Of a stretch of 64,000 nucleotides of DNA, positions 23,746 through 34,100 are shown piece by piece. This DNA is from Chamaelirium japonicum (Eukaryota; Streptophyta; Magnoliopsida; Liliales; Melanthiaceae), in contig OX393551.1 of assembly GCA_947650365.1 (NCBI GenBank), positions 7,826,042 through 7,890,041 of the forward strand. The letters run 5' to 3'. Under the pieces are notes generated by a model that worked only from the letters and a program-made list of their open reading frames with translations, was not told the origin of the DNA and ran no database searches. The position numbers were made by a program, and so were the translations under genes. The number at the start of each line of letters is the position of its first letter. Positions within the stretch are counted from its first letter, which is position 1.

Positions 23746-23961
23746 TTGGATTTGGTTAAATATAAGTGACGATGAAGACTTTTATCAAAATAGGAGTGAT
23801 TTTATCTTTGGCATGAGACAAATGATAACATGTAAAGATTTATCAAGGTAGTCTTGGATGTGTTTCAAAATTTTCATTAAAACTTTGTTTTTAAGTTTTT
23901 CACCGAAAATCTTTTGGCCAAATGAATTATTTTCATTCAACTTCCCTTCAAAACTCTTTTT

Positions 23962-24500
23962 TGCTGAGGAGAACTATAGTCCCATATTGCTCGAGGAAAA
24001 GAAGTGAGATGTGTGTAGGAAGCTCCTTAAGCTCACTTGTATGGAGTGACAAGAGGATGGTTTTGTTGTGCACATGAGCCACCACTGCATCGCACACGTG
24101 CAACGTTGGCAATGAGCTATAGGGCTTTTGGTGTTTATTTGGCTCACTTTACACTTGGTGCTTGCGGGCACCCGTTGGCTAAGTGGGCTTGGACAGTTGG
24201 ACCAAGGAGTACTTTCAAGCCCTTGTTGGCTGGTGAATCAGTGCATCCATTGGCCATCAAGAGGTGCCTCAGATTCTATAAAAGAAAGTCCATACCAGCT
24301 CTAGAAATTCATTATGAAACAGAGCCTCCATCTCTCTTCTCTTATAATTAATTCTCTACCATAATTGTTCTAAGTGTGTAGGAGTTTCAATAGTGGTTTT
24401 TTCACTTTTGTTGAATGTAGAACCACAAAGGTTTATCGTATCCTATGAGCGATTCACTGGTAACCCTACAACAGTCTTACTTTGTGAGGAGGTGAACACA
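23962..24500 (+). mobile_element. Possible solo LTR
   Basis: The sequence starts tgctgaggagaactatagtc and ends gaacaca (TG...CA). It has a TATA-like ctataaaagaaag at about 24277-24289 and the agtcccatattgctcgagg stretch common at the 5' ends of plant LTRs. No target duplication or second LTR was found. Confidence 0.35.
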
Positions 24501-24660
24501 TAAAAAAACATATCTGAGACGTGCTTCAAACCTTGATAGACATTGTCTCATCCCGTCTACTCTAACTTGAATTGCAGTCATTCCTAATTCATGCAAGTGC
24601 TCTACGAATTGAACTTTTCAAACTACAATTCAAATCTAAATAGCAGTCACCTTTCCATCA

Positions 24661-26248
24661 GGGGTGTGCAGGATCCAAACAAAACTGATCAAACAGACCA
24701 AACCAAACCGGCCAATTTTGATCGGTCTCAATACACTCAATGGATCGAATTGGATTGGGTTTTTAAAAATCTGATATGATTTGATCCGTTGATGGATTTG
24801 TAAATTTAAAACCAACCTAAACCGAACGGAGCCGACATATGTATATACTTATAATATTTTATTAAATATATGGTTAATTGGTGATGAGTCCCCGACAAAA
24901 CAAATCTTGCATGTGCAGGACAGCTAAACATTTCAATTAGCGATAAATCCCTGATTTGTTTCAGAAATCCAAAATTAACCCTCTCCTCTTCTCCCATCTC
25001 ACTCGCGATCCGCGGCGACGAGAGCAGCTGTGGCGAGACAGCAGCGACGCGGTGAGTTCGACCCCGACGACCTCGACCCCGACGAGTTGCAACTGCTTGT
25101 CGCCAATGAGAAACGCCAACATTCGGTCTCAGGTTAAGAAATCCTAGGTTTAGGGTTCATCCCATGGCCCATAGATCTTGGGTTTAAGGTTAGGATTAGG
25201 TTTGGTTCAGCGGCGACGGCGATGTGGTTTGGAGGTTTGCTGGTTCGATTGGTTCGATGGCATGCAGAAGGAAATTTGAAATGCTGTGGAGGGCATTTTC
25301 ATCCATAGCATTTCAAACTCATTTAGCTTAAAGGATTTGTTTGTTAGGGACTGCTCCACATTCCCTCTTAAGTATACCATATGTCTTCATATGCCTTGCT
25401 ACCAACAATCTTTGCAATACTATAGGATGACTCAAAATCAATTAAAAATCTTATTTAGGCCTAATGATTTGACAACAATTATTATTTTTATGTTAAAAGT
25501 AGGTCCTAATAGAAAGGGAAAAAAACATGTGATGGATGATCTTTGTGTCGTCTGAAGACTCCGCCCAACAATCAATCAATTCGATCTTGACTCGACTTGA
25601 CCTTCGATGTAGAGAGAATGAGGAATATAAAAAAGTAGACAAGGGTATGGTATCGGAGTTTAGTCGAAGCCTACGTCTCCATGCGATAAGACGCAACCTT
25701 AATTTACCATCTCTGAAATATAGAGACCTCGACAGGCCGAGTGTCACTTGTCTCTGTCTTCGGAGGGAGCGGTAGAGAGGGATGACTGAGCTCTGGAATT
25801 CGAAAGTTTGATCTAGAAATCAAAAGATCCATCTAGAATTTCGTCGAGCCTTTTAGTTATAGCTGTTTGAAAATATCTGGATTCCGGGGCGGTTTCTGTG
25901 GCTGCCTCACGCTCCAAACGGACCCGAGAGGTCCTGCTATCGCCTCCGTGGACCCCTAGGCAGGGATAACGGGCCCCACTATCGCCTCAATGGACCCCCA
26001 GACAGGACTAGCGGGTCTCACTTCCGGGTGCTTAGCCAAATTTTGCACCCACAAAACCCAATAAGCATTTGGGCTAAAGCCCAAACCGGCCATCCAATCG
26101 AATCCAAACCGACTTTAATTGGATTTTATTGGATTGAATTCCAATCTCAATTAGATTTGGATCAGATTGAAAATCCTCAAAACCGGCCAAGGTTGGATTG
26201 GTTTGGGTTTTGCCTAAATATGTTGGTTTCTAACGGATGCACACCCCT
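24661..26248. mobile_element. hAT-like non-autonomous transposon, 1.6 kb
   Basis: Termini GGGGTGTGCA and TGCACACCCC are perfect inverted repeats. Eight-base flanks TTCCATCA and ATCCATCA (24653-24660, 26249-26256) differ at one position, as expected for a hAT target duplication. The subterminal regions repeat ccaaacc and ggattgg motifs in opposite orientations. The interior has a GC-rich patch at about 25005-25140 (gcgacgagagcagctgtgg) unlike its AT-rich surroundings, possibly captured host sequence. No transposase frame was seen. Confidence 0.7.
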
Positions 26249-26679
26249 ATCCATCACCAATGTTTTCACTACTCCCCTTCATCAGGCGACCATGAATGGG
26301 GTGGGCGTATGTGATTCCACGTGGGGAACTAGACATTATAATTTTTTTTTCCATCACATACCTTGAGGAGTCGAACTCGGTGAGGGGAGCTTCGTTAGAG
26401 TAACTCGCAGATAACCGTGTGCTTGAGTATCATGTAAGAATTTTTTTAGGGCAGATTGCAAATAGTCCTTTTTAAGGGCTTCATTTTAGGATAGGTCTCG
26501 ACAACCTTTTCTTCTAAGCCTAGGCCCACATTTCAGTATATTAGTTACAACAACTCTTTTGGTTAATGCAAGACTAAAATAGTCTCGGTTAAGTTGCTGA
26601 ATTTACCAACCTACCATTGTCTATATAACTTCACCCGATCTCTACGAAACGTATAATTTCGAGACCTAGAGTGGGACCA

Positions 26680-27545
26680 CTATAGATGCTACAGTGATTT
26701 CACTGTAGTAGCAACAATGAAATCACTGTAACACTATAGTGATTCCACTGTAGCAACTATAGTGAAATCACTATAGCGCTATATTGAAATTATTGTAGCG
26801 CTATAGTGAAATCACTGTAGCGTTATAGTGATTCCTCCGTGGCTGCTAAAAAACACGTTGGTACAGTGAAATCATTGTAGCAATAGTACTCAATTTTGTA
26901 GCAATAGTACTTATTTCAAATGAGTATTATTGGCATATATTTGAGTATCTTTGCTACAGTGAAATCACTGTAGCTGTTATAGTGATTTTTTCGTGCCTAC
27001 TAAAAACACTTTGCTACAGTAGAATCACTATAGTACTCAAATTTTTTTTTTTTTGAGAAATACTATAGTACTCAATTTTTGTTGCAATAATACTCAATTA
27101 AACTGAGTATTATTTGAATAAAATTGAGTACTTTGTTATTGTGATTCACTGTAGGAAAGCCTTTTTAGCCAGCACAGTGAATTTCACTATAGCAGCTATA
27201 ATGAAATTATTGTAGCAACCCGTGCATGGTACTCAAATATACAAAATAATACTCAATTCAATTGAGTATTATTTGCATAAAATTGAGTACTATGCTACAA
27301 TGATTTTACTATAGAAATATATTTTTAACATCCGCGATAAAATCACGGGTTGCTACAATGATTTCGTTGCAGCAACTACAGTGATTTCACTGTAATAGCT
27401 ATAGTGAAATCACTGTAGCGTCTATAGTGAAATCACGGGTTGCTATAGTGATTTCACTGTAGCATCTATAGTGAAATCACTATAGCAGTAACAGTGAAAT
27501 CATTGTAACAGCTACAGCGAAATCACTGTAGCAACCCGTGCCAGT
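26680..27545. repeat. Field of more than twenty short palindromes
   Basis: Variants of the 20 bp palindrome ctacagtgaaatcactgtag recur irregularly in both internal forms (gaaatc and gatttc). A second palindrome family around tactcaattnaattgagta and copies of gcaacccgtgc are interspersed. Spacing is irregular, so this is not a head-to-tail satellite. Confidence 0.85.
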
Positions 27546-28036
27546 ATTTTCGTAAAAAAAAAGTGCCATTTATCATCTACAGTTATTTAATGTGGGAGGA
27601 TACTATGGGTATTTATAACATTTTAGAAAAAATCGTTATACAAAACAGTTAAGATTGAATCATTTGCAATCAAAACTATGAACAAAGGATTAGACTTCAT
27701 ACAATAGTCATATCGGTGGACTTATTATAAATCAGAACTTAAAATGGGACTAAATGTTATACATGCTTTGTTTTTTGGACCTAATACCGATTTTTCTATT
27801 TTTTTTTTCTTTCTAATTGTCATTGTAGAAGAAATAATTATTTAAAAGTTTTTTTTTAAGTAACCATCTGCCAACCTTGTGACGGGTAACATGTTAAAGT
27901 GCACCACCATCTTGGCTCTTTTTTTTTCTCTTCATGTCTCGTACATTTTAAAGGTTGAGATTAAGCTTTCATGTAAGACTTTTATATATAAAACCCGACA
28001 TCTCGAGTAGTAGCAGAGCCAGAAATTCACTCTAGT

Positions 28037-28160
28037 GGGGGTAGCCGGGCAGCTAGTTCGCCCCGCAAAAAGGGGAAGATGAGTGCAGCTAGGCAGCTAG
28101 TTCGCGTCGTAAAAAGGGGAAAGATGGGGGGTAGCCGGGCGGCCACTAGTTCCATGCTCA
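28037..28160. repeat. 45 bp tandem repeat, about 2.5 copies
   Basis: The motif gtagccgggcagctagttcg followed by aaaaaggggaaagatg repeats with a 45 bp period. It lies within a stretch (about 28010-28405) whose right end, cccaacataggtctgcccct, resembles the terminus of a dispersed plant repeat that I could not delimit. Confidence 0.65.
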
Positions 28161-28702
28161 TAGACTCCGATCAAGCGTCATGTCATTCTACTTCAACCCT
28201 ATTTTAATTAGGGCTTGACTTAGAATGTGGGGTATAAAAAAAAGAGGTACGCTTGTCATTTATAATACATTTGGTTAGTGAAAAATCTAGTAAAAATAGG
28301 GGTATGTTTATAGGTTTTTGGGTATCTATAAAATTTCACAAAAGAAACTCAAGGAGGGGCAGTTGCTCCCATGGGCCCAACATAGGTCTGCCCCTGGTCA
28401 CGAGTGCTCACCTATGTTACATCAAATCTTATCTCAATCTATATTTCATTCTTAGAAATTCGGTATTTCTAAATTTCAGGTTTTCTGGACATATGATTTT
28501 AGCCAACGTGGTGATACGCTTTGCGGCACCCTTAATTAGAATGTAACTTTTGAAAATAGATATGTACAAGTTGTGCATTTGATCTCTTCAGAATATTTCT
28601 TTGATGTTTTTTTATTGATTCACTTGTTCGTACAGCTTCTGTAGAAGTTGTGCGCATGACATTAACCGAGTGTTGGCTTTTGCAAACCAAACCCAACATC
28701 AT

Positions 28703-30877
28703 TGTGGTCGCAGAAAAAGATTCGGGTCGTCTTTATTGCGGATCACACGAGATTACAAATTTTCTTTGATCAGGAGATTGTGGGAGAGATCCTCTGGAGG
28801 GTCCCTTTGATCCGCGTCTCCACGTGGTGTTCGTGCGAGAGCTCTGAAGGGGTTGCCCAGGACAGAGGTCTTTACAGGGTGAGGGTTTTTGAGAGGCTAA
28901 GGAGTTTCCGCCGTTGATTTTGTCCCGTCCGTGCTTCGCGCTTTCTCGGCTAGAGAGGCTTTGGGCTTCGTTCCTCGGTCTTCGTGTCTTCCTCGATCCT
29001 TGCTTGACCTCGACGTCCTTGATCGTCGGTTCGCGGCGTCGATCGTGTTTTTGGCGTCAGCTTTGGCTTTAGCTTTCGGCTTTGGCGTAGCTTTGGCGTG
29101 GCTCTGGCTTTTGCTTTGCTTTGGCGCTTGCGCTTGAACGTAGACGGGTAGAGACTTGCGATGCTTTAGTTCTTCCGGACTTCGCGTCGTATCGGCTAGA
29201 ACGTGCGGTGCTTTGCTCGTGACCGTCGTAGTTGCTTGGCTTTGGCACGTGCGTTGCTTTAGCGCGGGCTTTACCGGTGCGTTTGCTTTGGCTTCTTGCG
29301 TCGGCTTTGACTTTAGCTTCGACTCGATCTTCTTCTCGAACGACTGGCGTTACCTCTTCAAGGCTTCTTTACTCTTCCGGCTTCCTCGACGGTTGTGGCG
29401 TCGGTTTTGGCTTTTCGGCGGGGGTAGCACCGATGCTTGTGCGACGGTTGTGGCGTCGACTTTCGTTGATGAAGACGGCGGGTGTAGCACCGATCTTCAT
29501 GCGACGGTTGTAGCGTCGGCTTTTGTTGATGAAGACGGCGGGTGTGGCACCGGCTTTAGCACGACGGTTGTAGCGTCGGCTTTTGGTTGACGAAGGCGGC
29601 AGGGGTAGCACCGGCTTCAGGCCTTCTTCTCCCGGCTTTCTTCTTCGTGCGAGGAGTCGATGCCTTGATTGAAGACGACGAGTATTGTCGGCTTCGATCT
29701 TCTTCTCCGGCCTTTGCTTATGGCGTCTTCGGAGCTGATGAAGATCGTTGGAGCAATCGGGCGATGACGGCTCCGGGTCTTCTTCTCCACGCTTTCTTCT
29801 TCGTGCGAGGAGTCGAAGCTTTGATCTCCGAGTGCAAGGTCTTCACGTTGATGAGGACTTGAAGGGCCAAGGACTCCCGTAGGATATGCTTGCCGTGCCT
29901 CGTGAAGCCTTCGGTCTTCGAGCGTTGGAGCTTCTCTTGCGAAGCTCTTTCGTCTTCGGCTTTCGGACCCTTGATGCCTTCCCCGACCCCTTCTATTTAT
30001 AGGCAAAGGGGGGCGGTTGGGGGAGATATTGCTGAAATCTTTTTGTTTCCTCCAATATCTCCCCTCATAACCATCGAGATATCGTTCCCTTATTTGGGGA
30101 AACAAACCCGATTTCCTCCTTTTTAGTTGGAGTGGTTATGGGCTAGATGTGACTCGATCTTTTAAAGATCGAGTTGTTATTTTTGTTGCACTTTTGGATC
30201 GGATGGCGACACAACGTCATCTTGTCCGTTGGATCGAGGGATCGTCGCGGATCTACGGTTGTGTAGACGTCCACGCCACCTCCCCCCGCATCAAGGCGGT
30301 TTTGACTTTTTTCTTTTCTTTTTCTTTTCTTTTCTTTTTCTTTTCTTTTTCTTTTTTTCTTTTTCTTTTTCTTTTCCTTTATGGCCGGCCCCACCTCTCC
30401 ATGAGGAAGGGGGCACGGTTTTCAAGAAGGGGGGGCCGGTGGGCCCCCCTCTTTGTGTCCGAGTTGCGGGTCCGGTGGGACCCGTTTGCTTCGAGTTGGG
30501 CCGCGATGCGCGAATTGGGTTTGCACGCGGGCCGAGTTCGCATGCGGGCCATTCGTGTGCGGGCCCAATTTCGCATGAGGGCCGTTGTGTGTGGGCCGAG
30601 TGTGTATGCGGGCCGTTGTGTGCGGGCCGAGTGTGCATGCGGGCCGTTGTGTGCGGGCCGAGTGTGCATGCGGGCCGTTGTGTGCGGGCCGAGTGTGCAT
30701 GCGGGCCGTTGTGTGCGGGCCCAAGTTGAATGAGCGAGTCGGGTTCGACCCGAAGGTCATCGAGTGCAAGCCCATTTTTCGTGTAAAAATCGGGTTTGAC
30801 CCGAAGGCCGTCGGGTGCGGGCCTATTTTTTTGTGTAAAAATCGGGTTCGACCCGTGGGCTAATTTCGATGCCCACA
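28703..30877 (-). repeat. 3' LTR of the Tat element
   Basis: On the plus strand it runs TGTGGTCG...CCCACA. It contains about four 60 bp tandem units (about 29385-29600), a T/C-rich tract (30299-30382) and five 31 bp tandem units (about 30578-30720). Its sequence equals that of 43647-45821 except at two positions. Confidence 0.96.
30578..30720. repeat. 31 bp tandem repeat in the 3' LTR
   Basis: The unit gcgggccgttgtgtgcgggc followed by cgagtgtgcat repeats with a strict 31 bp period (starts at 30611, 30642, 30673, 30704), plus a diverged first copy. The same array is present in the other LTR at about 45522-45664. Confidence 0.9.
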
Positions 30878-30890
30878 AGTGCCCCCTCAA
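30878..30890 (-). other. Polypurine tract of the Tat element
   Basis: On the minus strand TTGAGGGGGCACT lies directly before the 3' LTR. It is in the right place and has the right composition for plus-strand priming, although the last bases are not purines. Confidence 0.55.
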
Positions 30891-30957
30891 GTTCGAGTGC
30901 GCCCGCGGAAAACGCGTAGCGGTTGGACTTGAGTCGCGTATTCGTGTGGGATTAGGT

Positions 30958-30966
30958 CTTTAAAAG
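30958..30966 (+). promoter_or_regulatory. Candidate TATA box of the antisense gene
   Basis: Ctttaaaag lies 93 bp before the proposed ATG at 31051 and is followed by a pyrimidine-rich leader (tgcctttcgtttctcttc) ending with tagggtttcttgcttcgca. The arrangement resembles a plant core promoter and 5' UTR. This is inference from position and composition. Confidence 0.35.
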
Positions 30967-31050
30967 GACCCCTGCCTTTCGTTTCTCTTCATTATCGGCG
31001 ATTCCCGACGGCTTGGAGGCGAGAGCTCTGCTAGGGTTTCTTGCTTCGCA

Positions 31051-31160
31051 ATGATGCCGCGGAGGATGAAGATGGTGACGGCATGGGGTTCGCGGAGGAG
31101 GGAAGATCGCCGGCCCGTGGAGGGCGGAGGGTTGCCGGCGAGGTGATCCTTCTCCTCCTC

Positions 31161-31194
<34 letters not shown>

Positions 31195-34100
31195 TTCGCA
31201 TGGTGAGCGCGGGAGGGATGCGAGTCGGAGGGTACGAGGTGCGGGTGCGGCCGGGGGCTGCTGTGGCGGCCGGCGCACGGGTTGGAGGCGCGGGGCGCGG
31301 GTGCAGCACGCGGGGGTCGGAGGTGTGGGCGCAGCGGGCGGCGCGGGGGCCGGGGGCGACCGGTGCAACAGCGCGCAGGCGCGGGGAGGCCGGAGCCGGG
31401 CGCGGAGAGGCCGGAGCCGGGCGCGGGGACCGTGGGCCGGAGCGGCAGGGCGTGGAGAGGTGGGCGCAGCGGGCAGGCGGCGCGAGGGCCGGAGCGGCGG
31501 GCTTGGCCGGGGACGCGGGCGCAGCGCGCAGGGCGCGGGGGCCGGCGGGCGCAGCGCGCAGGGCGCGGGGGCCGGAGCGCGGGTCGGAGACGGAGGCGCA
31601 GGCCAGGCGCGCGGAGGTCGGCGGCGTTGGCGGGGGCCGGAGCCGGGCGCGGGGAGGCCGGAGCCGGGCGCGGGTGCGGCCGGGCGCACGGAGGTCGGCG
31701 GCGTTGGCGGGGGCCGGAGCCGGGCGCGGGGAGGCCGGAGCCGGGCGCGGGTGCGTCCGGGCGCGCGGAGGTCGGCGGCGTAGGCGGGGGCCGGAGCCGG
31801 ACGCGGAGGAGGCCGGAGCCGGGCGCGGACGACGTACCCCCCCCCCTTCTGCATGTAAATAGAGGAGATAGAGAGAGGGGGTCGTGGCTTTTTTGCCATG
31901 ACCCCCCTATCTCTTTCTTTATTTGCCGAAAGCTCCCCCCCTGTATTTAAATAGGAGAGATAGGGGGGGGTCCGTGGCTTTTTGCCATGACCGCCCTCTG
32001 TTTTTCTATATTTGCTGAAGGCCCCCCCCTTGTATTTTTAACAGGAGAGATGGGAATCGTGGCTTTTTGCCATGAACCCCCTCTATCTTTCTTTATTTTC
32101 TGAAGGCCCCCCCCCTGCATTTTAACAGGAGAAAGGAGGAGAGGGTCATGGCTTTTTGCCGTGACCCCCCTCTCTTCTTCTTTATTTGCTTGAGGCCCCC
32201 CCCAAACTTCTTTGTTTCTGTATTCAGAATCCATCTGACCTGGGCTTTGGGTTCTTTCTTTTTCAGGTCTCGTCGTTACGAGAGTTTTCCGAGTTCCGGC
32301 TGGATTGTTGATGCGGTTTCCCACGGGAGTACGTACCTTCGCTTCCCCTTCGCGCAAGTCTCCCATCACCGTGCTTCGAGACAGGAGACCGGGCTGTCAG
32401 TGCTTCAGCTTTTGACACACGAGCGAGTTTGCGAGGATGGTGTGACCGACGGCTCTTGTCGAGTGTTAAAACTTGGCGAGCGCATCCTTACTGACGAAGG
32501 GTCTTCCCGGCAAATTGTCCGGCCGAGCTTGGGGTTACCGTTTCATCATACTGGAGATGAGTCAGTTCCGGTCCCTGTCGTTGCTTTGAAGATATGCTCC
32601 CGCCGTACGCGATGGGGTGTGGGGATTCAATCGCGTGGAGATGTCACCTATCTGGGAGGTTTCCGGGACTGGATGAAAGAGCTATCCAGCGCGTTGGAGG
32701 CAGAGCCAGGGATGGAGCGTTTGGCGAGGTTTGTGGAGCCAGCTTGTTGGGAGTACAGTCGACCGGACGGCATGTACCGGGCTTTGTGTGAGCAGTGGTG
32801 CCCTGAGACCAATACGTTTCTGACTGGAGCCGGTGAAATCGGGATCACCCTTCGTGATGTGCACATCATCTCTGGGTGTCCCGAAGTTCGGAGCTATTAT
32901 CAGGAGGAGGTTCCTTCTCTGGAGGTTTTGACAGACCCAGACGAGTCTCCTAGCTTTTGCCTTTTGCTTTTTAAGGCGTATGCTATTATAGCGGCGCGCG
33001 AGCGGTCAGACCGGGTACTTCACTCGGATTGGGTGGACTTCTGGTTCCGAGGAGAGTATCGTCACGCTCCCCCTTCGAGTCACCCGATGTGGAGATATGC
33101 TTCGTCAAAGAAACCGGCGCCTGGCACCTTCCGGCGACCGATTGACTCTCTGAAGAAAGAGTGGTGCTCGATGGCCGGGGCGCAACGTCCCTGGGAAGTT
33201 TTGGGACTTGAAGAATGCAGCGACGACTGGCGTGCTGTTTACTGGTCAGCGGGGTTAGTTCTCTTCCTTTGCCGCTTTGCTTTACCCTGGGACGGGGATG
33301 TGGTACGCCCTGGGACCTTCCTTGCGGCTGCTCGGATGGTGACTGGAGATTTTCTTAACCTGGCGCCGGCAATTCTCTGTTCGTTGTACGGTGGGCTTAG
33401 CGGCACCTACTGGAGTTTATCGAGTGCGGGTAATGCAAGAGGGGAGGTAGGCAGAGCTAGTTCTTTTTGCCCCCTGCATTACCTCTATGGTTGGATTGGG
33501 CTTCACTTTCCGAAGGGGATCTTTGCAGCGCGTGGACCTTCGACCTTGGTGCCCTTTCTTCCTTGTGTGGGAGGTGTAATGAACGCTTTTTATGCATGGG
33601 AGCGTCCGAAGCCTAGTGCCCGAGAGTGTTTACGGCGCATGGGCCCTTCTGACTTCGAATTTGTATCGGAAAATGCACTTGCGCCTTCTATGAAATCGCT
33701 GGTATGTGATGGGGCGGAGATGTCCGATCCTTTGTACTGGAGCATGGTGAGTTGCAGGCCTGGGTATCTTGTTTGGCGTCGTGGGGATGTAGTGGAGGTG
33801 GCACGGTACTCTCCCCACCGGTTTGCTCGTCAGCAGGGTTTTCGACAGGAGTTGCCTGGGACTCCTTTGCGCCTGCGGCCACGTTACACTCCGCAGGAGG
33901 CGTACCGCCTCTGGGGAGCACTTTACGCTCGCTTTACTGGGTGTACTTTCTCACCGGGGATTAAGTCGGGCGGCAAGGATGCTGCAACTCCTGAGTATCG
34001 CCGCTGGGTCAACGGGTCAGTGCTTCCCCTCTTGGCTAGCCTTCCGCTAGACGTCCTTGCCAGCAGTGAGCGGGCTGACTTTCCTTTTGACCCTTTGGCG

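Noticed and set aside
26340..26440. Antisense SINE after ttttttttt with gagtcgaactcgg
   Set aside because: A B-box-like motif and a T-run are present, but no target duplication or convincing A box, and the unit would be only about 100 bp.
26680..27545. CRISPR array
   Set aside because: The repeats are palindromic variants with irregular spacing and no constant spacer length, and the genome is a plant.
28931..30733. Genes inside the LTRs of the Tat element
   Set aside because: The frames recur in both LTRs, cross tandem arrays and T/C tracts, and have no recognisable domain; they are by-products of LTR sequence.
31041..31950. Long plus- and minus-strand open frames of 222-315 codons
   Set aside because: They lie in almost pure G/C tandem repeats, are made of G, A, R and P, overlap in several frames and show no domain.
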